This document shows, in pieces, positions 18,395 to 27,058 of a stretch of 64,000 nt of DNA; the stretch's first letter is position 1; each line of letters opens with the position of its first letter. Origin of the DNA: a bacterium SCSIO 12844. Its GTDB lineage: Bacteria; Pseudomonadota; Gammaproteobacteria; Francisellales; Francisellaceae. The position numbers were made by a program, and so were the translations under genes. The notes beneath the pieces were generated by a model. The model ran no database searches. It was not told where the DNA came from and saw nothing but the letters and a program-made list of their open reading frames with translations. Location of the stretch: NCBI GenBank assembly GCA_024397935.1, contig CP073743.1, forward strand, positions 1 through 64,000, in the 5' to 3' direction.

Positions 18395-19387
18395 ATGGCT
18401 AATCACTATATTGATGAAGTTAAAAGTCAGTATCAGAATTTAGCAAGCTATGTCAGAAAAACACCAATACTACCATGGCAAAGTAAGCTTAAAAATAGCT
18501 TACTTGGTGAAGGTACACAAATTTACTTTAAGTGTGAGTTATTTCAACAAACAGGTACATTTAAATTCAGAGGTGTATTATCACGCCTATTAAGTCTAAC
18601 AGGTGAAGAAAAGAAACCAGGGGTTATTGCGGGCACTGGCGGCAATCATGGTATTGCCTTAGCTTATGCTGCATCTCTATTAAATATTGATTCAACAATT
18701 ATTATTCCTAGGTCAATTAACCCATTAAGGTTAACACGTATCAAGGCTTATGCAACTGAAATTATTCAAGTAGATAATATTAATGAAGTCTTAGATACCA
18801 TGCATAGTTTAGCTGAAAAAAAAGCTAAAACCATTGTCCATCCATTTGATCATCCATTAACGACTTTAGGTACAGCCACACTTGGCTATGAATGGTTAAA
18901 TCAATTACCTAAGCTTGATGTATTATTAATTGCAACAGGGGGCGGTGGCTTATTATCAGGAGTGGCAAAATTTGCCAAGCTATTTAACCCAAACATTCAA
19001 GTTTTTGGTATTGAGCCTGAGCTTGCACCAACGATGTCATTATCCTTTGAAAAAAATAAGCCAATAAAATTAATCGATGGTGCTAAAAGTATTGCTGACT
19101 CATTAAATGCACCGAATACGTTAGACTATAGTTTTGGTATTTGTAGAGAGTATGTAGATGATATAATCTTAGTCAATGATAAGGCAATTAAACAAGCCAT
19201 GAAGTTATTAGTAGAAGAGACAAATTTAGTCTGTGAGCCAGCTGCAGCTGCAACAACAGCAGCTTTAATCGGACCATTAAAAAATAGATTATCTGGATTG
19301 AAAATAGGTAACTTATTATGTGGTTCAAATATAGATATAAATACATTTTATCAGTACTGTAACGAGGTTGAATCAATTTTGCCATGA
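18395..19387 (+). CDS. PLP-dependent threonine/serine dehydratase
   Basis: 330-residue fold-type II PLP enzyme. Lys57 in GTFKFRG is the Schiff-base residue, GTGGNHG binds the PLP phosphate region, and GGGGLLSG is the phosphate-binding Gly loop. Lacks the C-terminal ACT-like regulatory domain of biosynthetic IlvA, so it is more like the catabolic/serine-racemase-like group. Its stop overlaps the next gene's ATG (ATGA), indicating translational coupling with the YaiI-family gene. Confidence 0.88.
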   Translation: MANHYIDEVKSQYQNLASYVRKTPILPWQSKLKNSLLGEGTQIYFKCELFQQTGTFKFRGVLSRLLSLTGEEKKPGVIAGTGGNHGIALAYAASLLNIDSTIIIPRSINPLRLTRIKAYATEIIQVDNINEVLDTMHSLAEKKAKTIVHPFDHPLTTLGTATLGYEWLNQLPKLDVLLIATGGGGLLSGVAKFAKLFNPNIQVFGIEPELAPTMSLSFEKNKPIKLIDGAKSIADSLNAPNTLDYSFGICREYVDDIILVNDKAIKQAMKLLVEETNLVCEPAAAATTAALIGPLKNRLSGLKIGNLLCGSNIDINTFYQYCNEVESILP

Positions 19388-19866
19388 CAAAAAAAATAGC
19401 CGAAAAATTTCAAATTTTAGTCGATGCTGATGCATGTCCTAAGCCGATAAAAGAAATTATTTATCGTGCTGCAATTAATCGAAAAATCATAGCGCTTTTT
19501 GTTGCCAATCAATATCTTAACTTACCAGATTCCGACTATGTATTATCAAAAATCGTCTCTCAAGGCTTTGATGTGGCAGATCAGTATATTATCGATCAAG
19601 CTAAAGCTTGTGATTTGGTGATTACATCCGATATTCCTTTAGCTGATGCGGTGATTGAAAAAGGTGCTTTTGTTATTACGCCTTATGGTAAAGTTTATGA
19701 TCAAAATAATATTAAACAAGCATTGGCAAAACGTAATTTTTTAACTGAGATGCGTGATGCAGGTTTAATACAAAGTCGCACCAAAGCATTTTCAAATAAA
19801 GCATCTTATGGTTTTGCAACGGCCTTTGATCGTTATCTAACGCAAATACTTAAGATTAACAATTAG
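19384..19866 (+). CDS. YaiI/YqxD (UPF0178, DUF188) family protein
   Basis: 160 residues starting from the coupled ATGA. PIN-like fold family signature LVDADACPKPIKEII, then ITSDIPLADAVIEKGA, and the C-terminal RTKAFSNKASYGFATAFDRYL. The function of UPF0178 proteins is not established, though a nuclease-like PIN fold is predicted. Translationally coupled to the PLP dehydratase. Confidence 0.9.
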   Translation: MTKKIAEKFQILVDADACPKPIKEIIYRAAINRKIIALFVANQYLNLPDSDYVLSKIVSQGFDVADQYIIDQAKACDLVITSDIPLADAVIEKGAFVITPYGKVYDQNNIKQALAKRNFLTEMRDAGLIQSRTKAFSNKASYGFATAFDRYLTQILKINN

Positions 19867-19868
19867 AT

Positions 19869-20306
19869 TTATTTCTCAAGTAATACGCCACCTGGTGCTT
19901 TTGTCGCTAGATGATCATCTGCATTGATTAATTGATATTTTTCAACTGAAAGACAACCGCAGCCAATGCAGCTAGTTAGTTGATCTCTAAGACGCGTTAA
20001 TTGAGTAATGCGTAGGCTTAACTCATCATGTCATCTAGCTGATAACTTTGCCCAATCTGCTTTTTTTGGTGTTCTATTTTGAGGCAGTGTTTTAAACGCT
20101 TGTTGAATTGATACAAGTGGCATACCAAGATTTTTTGCAGCTTTAATAATTGCTAATCGTCTTAAGGTATCACATTTAAATATACGATTATTGCTTAAGT
20201 TTCGTTGACTTATAATAAGGCCTTTAGTCTCATAGAAATGAATGGCAGAAATACTCAGTCCCGAACGTTTTGCTAAAGTGCCAACAGTTAAATATTCATA
20301 AGTTAT
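19869..20306 (-). pseudogene. soxR: Decayed soxR-like redox sensor gene
   Basis: Reading the minus strand gives an almost complete SoxR (MerR family): LTVGTLAKRSGLSISAIHFY, YETKGLIISQRN, then the metal-binding region SCIGCGCLS and a C-tail ending GGVLLEK. Three lesions are seen. An in-frame TGA at 20031-20033 falls where SoxR has Trp (AR-stop-HDEL). The fourth [2Fe-2S] ligand is Tyr (TAT) instead of Cys (CxxCxCxxxxxY). No start codon lies in frame upstream before a stop. The DNA is otherwise open, so decay seems recent. Confidence 0.88.
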
Positions 20307-20361
20307 TTAATATAGATTACCTCTTAATTTAAATTATTTATTTGAAATATGCATTTTTTAC

Positions 20362-20392
20362 TTTACCTCAAGTTAACTTAAGGTTGTAGGCT
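20362..20392 (+). promoter_or_regulatory. SoxR operator/promoter (sox box)
   Basis: CCTCAAGTTAACTTAAGG at 20366-20383 differs by one base from the enterobacterial soxS sox box (CCTCAAGTTAACTTGAGG, from memory). It lies in a MerR-type promoter: -35 TTTACC (20362-20367), a 19-bp spacer, and a weak -10-like TAGGCT (20387-20392). It sits between the soxR remnant and the truncated flavodoxin-like gene, so the operator has outlived both genes. Confidence 0.8.
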
Positions 20393-20455
20393 AAGTATAA
20401 CCTAAATTTTAAAATTAATAATGATTCATAAATAAAAATAAAATAGGTAAATGAT

Positions 20456-20608
20456 ATGACTAAAATCGCAGTAGTTTATTTTTCAAAAACAGGTTTAACA
20501 GAAAGTTTAGCACAAGCTGTTGTTAAAGGAATACAATCACTAGATAATACAGAAGCTTTGATCTATTGTATTTCAGAAACAGATATTCATGGGGCGTTTA
20601 TTCCATAG
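20456..20608 (+). pseudogene. Truncated flavodoxin/WrbA-like reductase
   Basis: A 50-codon ORF beginning MTKIAVVYFSKTGLTESLA, the FMN phosphate-binding loop of flavodoxin-fold quinone reductases, and ending GAFIP-stop. Family members are about 150-200 aa, so only the first quarter remains; no matching continuation was found in the next few hundred bases. It lies 64 bp downstream of the sox-box promoter and divergent from the soxR remnant, so it was probably the SoxR target. Confidence 0.75.
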
Positions 20609-20820
20609 ATAAAGGCTATAAAAGTGATCGCTAATTTTAATGTTTAATCGATTGTTTGTTAATCATATACATTTTAGGTAAAAAACCATCATTTATAAAT
20701 CGTAGATTTTTGTTTTTTCTGTATTTTCTGATTAAATTTCCTTGCAATTGTATCAGTAATCAGCCATAATCAAATTCAAGGTAAAGACTGGTTGAACTTG
20801 ACCGTTATCAGCTAGCTTAC

Positions 20821-21007
20821 CAGGAGAGCGATTGATACGATGCCAGGATGGAACCATAGCTTGAAAAGCTCTCCTAATTTTAAGTTTTGAAATACCCTAA
20901 GAGGCTAAATTAAAGAGAGAGGGTATGGTAGTAACCTAACTACCAGGAATCAAGAGTCAATTAAATTAATTTCAGATGGACAGTTAATTTAGTTGATTCT
21001 TAATTCC
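20821..21007 (+). ncRNA. Structured RNA-like element, copy A
   Basis: Intergenic element with several hairpins: GGAGAGC (20823-20829) with GCTCTCC (20868-20874), TACCCT with AGGGTA (near 20892 and 20919), TGGTAG with CTACCA, and a long terminal stem GGAATCAA...TTGATTC/ATTCC (20946-21007). It shares blocks in the same order with a second element at 41047-41238: GATGCCAGGATGGAACC (20839-20855), a purine-rich AGAGAGAGGGT, and GATGGACAG in the terminal hairpin loop (20975-20983). No known riboswitch or housekeeping RNA is recognised. The strand is uncertain; plus is shown. Confidence 0.5.
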
Positions 21008-21095
21008 AAATATCACATTTTATGCGCTTATATATTGTATTTATTAATTATCGACTAAACTAATTAATGTGTTTGATAAACTAGGTTTAGCGATT

Positions 21096-21797
21096 ATGTG
21101 TTTTTCGGCTTCAGCAAGCTTTACGGCAGGGACATTTTTAATTCCAATTGGTGTTTATTGTGTTTATTCGGCATTTACTTTAAAACGCTATCACTACATT
21201 ATGTTTGCCTTTGTGCCGATATTTTTTGGTATTCAACAATTGATTGAAGGAGGGGTTTGGCTTGCATTAGCCACAAGTTCACAACATTGGATACGTCATT
21301 TTTCAGTAGGTTTTGTCTTTTTTTCACACTTTTGGTGGCCATTTTGGATTCCATTGGCAGCTTATTTTGTTGCCAAAAATAGGCTGTGTGCAAGAGCTTG
21401 GATTAAGCTTTTATTTGCAATTGTAGGTGCACTATTAGGCCTTATTGCCTTTATTCCTTATTTAATCAATGAGCATATGGTACAAACCAACATGTGTGCA
21501 AGCTCAATTCAATATAGTTATACAACGATTTATGATGCACTTTTAGGCACATCGATTCCAAAATATATGTATATTGCCATTATCATTATACCGTTATTGA
21601 TTAGTCGTGATATTGCGATGAAAATTTTTGGTCTTTTAATTTTATTATCAGTGATTGCAACCTATCTTTTTTATAGTTATGCCTTTAATTCAGTTTGGTG
21701 CTTTTTCTCAGCGATAATCTCAATGTATACTGTTTATTTGATTCGAAGGACTAAAGATCATGGGCGTAATTTTGTTATCAAAGAGACTAAAGATTAA
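21096..21797 (+). CDS. DUF6629 membrane protein
   Basis: 233-residue polytopic membrane protein with about seven hydrophobic helices. The start MCFSASASFTAGTFLIPIG and the following FFGIQQLIEGGVWLAL match the DUF6629 family, which supports the ATG at 21096 over an in-frame GTG nine codons upstream. Function unknown. Its stop codon overlaps the ATG of the DedA-family gene, so the two are probably co-translated. Confidence 0.8.
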   Translation: MCFSASASFTAGTFLIPIGVYCVYSAFTLKRYHYIMFAFVPIFFGIQQLIEGGVWLALATSSQHWIRHFSVGFVFFSHFWWPFWIPLAAYFVAKNRLCARAWIKLLFAIVGALLGLIAFIPYLINEHMVQTNMCASSIQYSYTTIYDALLGTSIPKYMYIAIIIIPLLISRDIAMKIFGLLILLSVIATYLFYSYAFNSVWCFFSAIISMYTVYLIRRTKDHGRNFVIKETKD

Positions 21798-22369
21798 TGA
21801 CCATGACAATAATTTTATCAATTATCTATGCCAATAGTTATTTTATCTTATTATTAGCCGCTGCATTTAATAGTGCAACGGTTGCAATTATGGGAGGTGT
21901 TGCAGCACATGCAGGCTATGTTGATATTTTTTTAGGTATTATGTTTTTAACCTTAGGTGCAGGCTTATTTAATCAAGTTTATTTTTATCTAGGTAAGCGT
22001 TCAGTTGATTTTCTAAATAAAGATAAATTACAGTCTAGTAAAGCAAATAAAGTAATGCACTTAATTAAAAAGCATCAAATTGGTTTTATTTTTATTTATC
22101 GATTTCTACCTGGAATTCGCTTTATATCACCTTTTATTTTAGGTGCATCTGTACCCTTATCGATGATTAAGTTTTTAATTTATGATTTGATTGCATCTTT
22201 TATTTGGAGTTGTATTTTTTTTAGCATTGGCTTTCTTTGTGGTGCTGTTGCCAAACGTGCTTTTGCTCATGTTCAACACTATGAGAATATAGCATTCTTA
22301 ATCATTATTTTGGTTGTTTTAATGATTTTTATTATCAAAAAATTTTATCTTAAGAAAAATAAATCTTGA
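21797..22369 (+). CDS. DedA/VTT-domain membrane protein
   Basis: 190 residues with four to six TM helices and the VTT/DedA signature: a first membrane-embedded segment, then FIYRFLPGIRFISPFILGASVPL (the conserved [F/Y]-R-x-x-P-G-x-R motif), and a re-entrant region. DedA proteins are linked to membrane homeostasis and lipid-carrier recycling. Overlaps the stop of the upstream DUF6629 gene. Confidence 0.85.
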   Translation: MTMTIILSIIYANSYFILLLAAAFNSATVAIMGGVAAHAGYVDIFLGIMFLTLGAGLFNQVYFYLGKRSVDFLNKDKLQSSKANKVMHLIKKHQIGFIFIYRFLPGIRFISPFILGASVPLSMIKFLIYDLIASFIWSCIFFSIGFLCGAVAKRAFAHVQHYENIAFLIIILVVLMIFIIKKFYLKKNKS

Positions 22370-22380
22370 AAAATACGGTC

Positions 22381-22434
22381 AGAGCGATCAACATCCATGT
22401 TGATAATTCCTTAATCCTTAAGAAACCTCGCTCT
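22381..22434. other. Compact hairpin structure after DedA gene
   Basis: AGAGCGA (22381-22387) pairs with TCGCTCT (22428-22434), enclosing a second hairpin TCAACA-TCCA-TGTTGA (22388-22403). It may end the DedA transcript or be a small RNA. Read on the minus strand, the inner loop is TGGA and two AAGGA motifs lie beside it. Confidence 0.35.
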
Positions 22435-22626
22435 TTCCTAGGGGGTTGCAATTGTTATTGTTACATATCATAAGAGACTCTGTAATGGTAAATTGCTATT
22501 TATGCTTTGAGAGATTGTCCATTGCTTGTAAGTGATTAACTTAATATTCATAAAAAATATTTATAAATTAACAGTTTATATATTCTGAAAAACACGTTAA
22601 TCATAATCGTTAAATTATTTGATAGG

Positions 22627-24516
22627 TTAACTTTTTAATGCTTCTAACTCAGCCCATAAGTCATAAAGACTTTCAAGTTTTGCCTCTAATTCGGCCAATT
22701 TTAACTGTGCTTGTTTAATTGTTTGAGCGTCATTTTGATAGAAGGATGCATCTGCTAATGATTCAGAAATGGCCTTGATTTCTGTTTCAGTTGTTTCAAT
22801 TTCTATGGGTAATGACTCTAATTGCCTTTTTTGCTTATAGCTTAATTTGCTTGTACTTTTTTTCTCTATTTTCTTTTGGGTTTTGTCAACTTTAGGCTCG
22901 GGTTGTTTTTGATCTATTGTTTCTATTGCCTGTCTTTGTCTAAGCCAGTCATCATAACCACCAACATACTCTTGTAATTGGCCATTGCCTTCAAAGACAA
23001 TGGTGCTTGTGACTATATGGTTGATAAATTTTCGATCATGGCTGACTAATAGTAGTGTACCTGGATAGTCAACGAGCATGCTTTCAAGAATTTCTAAAGT
23101 CTCAATATCTAAATCATTGGTTGGTTCATCTAGGATTAATAGATTATTTGGCTTACTTAAGACTTTAGCTAAAAGTGCACGGTTTTTCTCACCACCAGAT
23201 AGAGCATTAACAGGTGTTCTTGCACGTATGGGTGAAAATAAAAAATCACTTAAGTAGGATAAGATATGCTTTTTCTTATTATTAACATCGACATACTCAC
23301 TACCTTCGGCAATATTATCAATAATGGATAGTGATTCATCGAGTTGCTCTCGTAGTTGGTCAAAATAGGCAAGCTCTAATTTACTACCTAAGGTGACACT
23401 ACCTTCTGTAGGTTGAAGTTTTTTAAGTAACATATTTAATAATGTGCTTTTACCACAGCCATTGGGCCCTAATATACCAATTTTATCACCGCGTTGAATT
23501 TCAGTTGAAAATTCTCTAAAGAGCCAATCATGGTTATATTTAAAGCTAATATTCTCAGCTAAAATAACATTTTTACCTGAGCGTTCAGATTGTGATAATG
23601 CAAGCTTAGCTTGGCCTTGTATGTTACGTCGATCACCACGTTTTTGGCGCATTGCCTCTAATGCACGCACACGCCCTTCATTTCTTGTACGTCTGGCTTT
23701 AATGCCTTGGCGAATCCATTTCTCTTCTTGTTGTAATTTTTTATCAAACAATGCATTATGCGTTTGCTCGACTTCAAGTAAATGTTCTTTATGACGTAGA
23801 AATTGTTCGTAATTACCATCAAAGTCGATTAAATGACCACGATCAAGCTCAAAAATACGATTAGAAAGCTTCTCTAAAAACACCCGATCATGGCTGATAA
23901 ATAAAATACTACCTTGATACTCGGGTAGGAAATCTTCTAACCATTGAATTGATTCAATATCTAAGTGATTGGTTGGCTCATCTAATAATAATAAATCTGG
24001 CTGGCTAACGAGTGCTTTAGCTAATAATACACGTCGCTTTAAGCCACCAGAAAGTGCACTAAACTCTATTTCACCATCAAGGTTTAATTTAGAGAGTACT
24101 TTTTCAACATGGTGGGTTAAATCCCAAGCATTATTAGCTTCAATGACTTCCTGATAATCTGCAAGTGCTTGATAATCATTAACACTTAAATTATCTTGTT
24201 TAATTAACTTTTCATAGGATAAAACCGTTTGTGAAATATCACCTAGACCAGATAGTACAACATCAAAAATCGTACCAATTGCATCATCTGGTACGGCTTG
24301 TTCAAGGGTATGAATTTTTAGATTTTTTTGATAGATAATTTGACCACTATCAGGGTTTAATAAGCCTTGAATTAGTTTTAAAAGACTACTTTTACCAGCA
24401 CCATTACGACCAATTAAACAGATACGTTCGCCTTCATTGATATTAAGGTTGACTTGATCTAATAGTATTTGATCACCATAGTTTAAACTGACTTTATCGA
24501 AACTAACTAATGCCAT
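22627..24516 (-). CDS. uup: ABC-F ATPase Uup
   Basis: 629-residue soluble ABC-F protein with two ABC domains. Walker A GRNGAGKSS and signature LSGGLKRRVLLAKALV in domain 1, GPNGCGKST and LSGGEKNRALLAKVL in domain 2, each followed by LDEPTNHLDI or LDEPTNDLDI. The inter-domain linker carries WIRQGIKARRTRNEGRVRAL, and a basic coiled-coil tail (about 540-629) is typical of Uup. Uup acts on ribosomes and affects transposon excision. Confidence 0.94.
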   Translation of the reverse strand: MALVSFDKVSLNYGDQILLDQVNLNINEGERICLIGRNGAGKSSLLKLIQGLLNPDSGQIIYQKNLKIHTLEQAVPDDAIGTIFDVVLSGLGDISQTVLSYEKLIKQDNLSVNDYQALADYQEVIEANNAWDLTHHVEKVLSKLNLDGEIEFSALSGGLKRRVLLAKALVSQPDLLLLDEPTNHLDIESIQWLEDFLPEYQGSILFISHDRVFLEKLSNRIFELDRGHLIDFDGNYEQFLRHKEHLLEVEQTHNALFDKKLQQEEKWIRQGIKARRTRNEGRVRALEAMRQKRGDRRNIQGQAKLALSQSERSGKNVILAENISFKYNHDWLFREFSTEIQRGDKIGILGPNGCGKSTLLNMLLKKLQPTEGSVTLGSKLELAYFDQLREQLDESLSIIDNIAEGSEYVDVNNKKKHILSYLSDFLFSPIRARTPVNALSGGEKNRALLAKVLSKPNNLLILDEPTNDLDIETLEILESMLVDYPGTLLLVSHDRKFINHIVTSTIVFEGNGQLQEYVGGYDDWLRQRQAIETIDQKQPEPKVDKTQKKIEKKSTSKLSYKQKRQLESLPIEIETTETEIKAISESLADASFYQNDAQTIKQAQLKLAELEAKLESLYDLWAELEALKS

Positions 24517-24678
24517 TGTATGATAACTTATATTTATTTTGATGACAGTGTACTTGAGAATGTTAAATACGTATAGGCTTAATTGTTGTAGCTACTTGTA
24601 GTAGTCAAAAAATTGCTTTAATTTTATGACTAAAAACTTGATCGTGGTATGAGTGATTTATGTGAGATTTAAATATTA

Positions 24679-25236
24679 TTACTCTGACCAATTAAAATAG
24701 GCTTTTTCAGTTGTACAGTTAATAAGCTTTGTTTTAAGTGTATTTTGATTAATATAAATCTGTTTATAATTAGAAGTTGGATATTGTAAGTACTCTGAAC
24801 ATTTTATACTTTGACCAGTACCGATAATTAATGTGGCACCTTCTGTAATAGTACAGCTTATTAGTCGATCTAATGGAGACCACTGATAGCATATACCATA
24901 GTTAGCTCGATAGTCAGAGATAAGGCCTTGAGGCTTATCAAATACCCACCAGTGGCCGAGTTGACTGTTATTATTGGTACTATTCCATAGTCGATATATT
25001 GTAAAACGCTTAACAACCTGATACGTTCTACCTTGGCATAATGCACCACTTAATGGCTCTTTAATCGCTTTATGATGCCGCTTTTTATCATTAATCGATT
25101 TTAAGTTGTTAGATAACTGACTGGGGGGACTAAGATCACCAGTGCATTGGTTTAAGTTTGTAGTTAACGGTTTATAATTTGTACAAGCAGATAACAAAAG
25201 CGTGCTGCTAAATAGTGTAATAAGTTGAATCTTCAT
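24679..25236 (-). CDS. Putative lipoprotein, unknown
   Basis: 185 residues with signal peptide and lipobox LLLSACTNY (Cys at about 18). The ATG at 25236 is chosen because it starts directly at the signal sequence; a reading 16 codons longer lacks a good reason. The mature part has several Cys and Trp (LGHWWVFDKPQGL) but no recognised domain. It lies between two ABC-F genes and may be transcribed with the second one upstream. Confidence 0.6.
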   Translation of the reverse strand: MKIQLITLFSSTLLLSACTNYKPLTTNLNQCTGDLSPPSQLSNNLKSINDKKRHHKAIKEPLSGALCQGRTYQVVKRFTIYRLWNSTNNNSQLGHWWVFDKPQGLISDYRANYGICYQWSPLDRLISCTITEGATLIIGTGQSIKCSEYLQYPTSNYKQIYINQNTLKTKLINCTTEKAYFNWSE

Positions 25237-25333
25237 AAATAAGCCTTGCTGCCTTCTTAATTTAGCATAGCAAATTAAGATCAAATGACATTAAAATATA
25301 TACCTTCTAGCAAATTGCTAAAATAGCGTGTAC

Positions 25334-26761
25334 TTAGTTTATCAATAGTCCATCTTTTAGATGATAACGATGACCAATGCCAATAGCTTGTAGAAAAGCA
25401 TCTTCATGAGAGATAATAATCATTGCAGTTGGATAAGCTTTTAGTACCTCAATGACATGGTTTTTCGTTTCGATATCGAGATTATTGGTAATCTCATCTA
25501 ATATAAGTAGGCTGGGTGTTCTAGCTGCAATAAGAGACAGTGACAGTCTAACTTTTTCACCGCCTGAAAGCACCTTAGTAGATTTAGCAATGTCAGTATT
25601 ATTTGAAAATAAAAAATCATTTAAATGGCATCTTAACTGTTTTTCATCCCACTGTGGTTGTATTTCTCTAAGATGATCAATGACTGAAAGATTAGCTACT
25701 AGATGATCATAGTGTTGGTCCAAATAACCAATATTTTGATTGTTAGGTGTCTGCCACTGGCCTTGTCTAACAATCGCATCATCATTTAAAATTGCCTTTA
25801 ACAAGGTCGATTTTCCAGAAGCATTATCACCGAAAATTGCAATACGTTCATCTGCGCCAAGCGTGAGATTGATATTTTTAAGTATTTTATCTGTTTGGCT
25901 ATAACCAATTTCAGCATTATAGATAGAAAGTATATTACCTTGAGTCATTTTATTTGAGGTAAGTGAAAATTTAGCTTTGATGACTTTAGGCACATGAAGT
26001 GACGTCTGTTGATTAATTAAATTATCTCGTTTTTGGTTGATAAGCGCTCTTTTTTTATTCGATGTTTGTTGAGATCTTGAAGCTTTTGTATGACTTACAA
26101 CGGTTGGCCATTTTTTCTGATGAATGCTTTTTTTACCCTTTTGTTTACTTTTTGCTGCACGCTGTTGTTCTTTCATTAAGTCAGTATGTAGTTGCTTTTT
26201 TTGTTTTTTTAAAAGTAATAGTTCTTTTTCAATAGCAATATGTTTTTGCTCAATTTCTCGGATGTAATCAGCATAATTACCAGAAAATGGTGTAATTGTT
26301 TGATGATTAATATGCCAAAAGGTATCGATACAACTATTTAATAGCGCGATATCATGAGTAACGATAATCAGCGTGCCGTGATAATGCGCTAGCATGCGCA
26401 TTAAACTTTTACGATTGGCATAATCTAAATGATTGGTTGGCTCATCTAATAATAATATATCAGGCGATAAAGCTAATGCTTGTGAGAGCTTTTTATTTAA
26501 TCGTTGACCACCACTTAAGTTGTGATATTGACTGATTGTTTGTTCAACATAGCCCACTGTTAAATCGGCAGGTCTTATTATCTGACCACTTGTTGGGGCT
26601 AGTTTACCAGCTAAAATATTTAATAAGCTTGATTTACCACTACCATTATTACCAATAATAGCAATGCGACTAAAAGGGTGTATATGATTTGTAAAATCTT
26701 CAAAGCAGCAGTGATCAGCGAATGATAGACTAATTTGATTCAGGAATATTGGTTGATGCAT
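25334..26761 (-). CDS. Short ABC-F family ATPase
   Basis: 475-residue two-domain ABC-F protein. Walker A GNNGSGKSS at 37-45 and signature LSGGQ at 82-86 are only about 40 residues apart in domain 1, so the usual helical subdomain is mostly missing there. Domain 2 is full (GDNASGKST, LSGGEKVRLSLSLIAA). The linker is very basic (KEQQRAAKSKQKGKKS). This layout resembles ABC-F proteins that protect ribosomes from antibiotics, but that role is inferred only. Confidence 0.88.
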   Translation of the reverse strand: MHQPIFLNQISLSFADHCCFEDFTNHIHPFSRIAIIGNNGSGKSSLLNILAGKLAPTSGQIIRPADLTVGYVEQTISQYHNLSGGQRLNKKLSQALALSPDILLLDEPTNHLDYANRKSLMRMLAHYHGTLIIVTHDIALLNSCIDTFWHINHQTITPFSGNYADYIREIEQKHIAIEKELLLLKKQKKQLHTDLMKEQQRAAKSKQKGKKSIHQKKWPTVVSHTKASRSQQTSNKKRALINQKRDNLINQQTSLHVPKVIKAKFSLTSNKMTQGNILSIYNAEIGYSQTDKILKNINLTLGADERIAIFGDNASGKSTLLKAILNDDAIVRQGQWQTPNNQNIGYLDQHYDHLVANLSVIDHLREIQPQWDEKQLRCHLNDFLFSNNTDIAKSTKVLSGGEKVRLSLSLIAARTPSLLILDEITNNLDIETKNHVIEVLKAYPTAMIIISHEDAFLQAIGIGHRYHLKDGLLIN

Positions 26762-27058
26762 GTAGGATCTCTCTTAAATCTTTGGGCGTTACAAATTATG
26801 TGAATAGGTTAAAAAATATATTCAACTAGCATTGCCCGTTTATATGGGCAGATTTAAGCGATCGTGTTCATGGTCTTAACTCAACCTTAGCAGTAATTGG
26901 AAAATAATTATTAAACATTATTAATATTTTTCACTGTAATGTCAAAGTAATTTTAAGCATTTTTAGTAAAATTGATCAAAAATGTGTGTTCAACTAATAA
27001 ATTGTATAAAAACATTCTAAAATAAATCCTTAAGTTAGAGATAAGGAGGTTAGATCAT

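Noticed and set aside
20642-20760. Minus-strand open frame (about 38 codons) ending MINKQSIKH
   Set aside because: No ATG with a ribosome site, and a stop just upstream; no similarity recognised.
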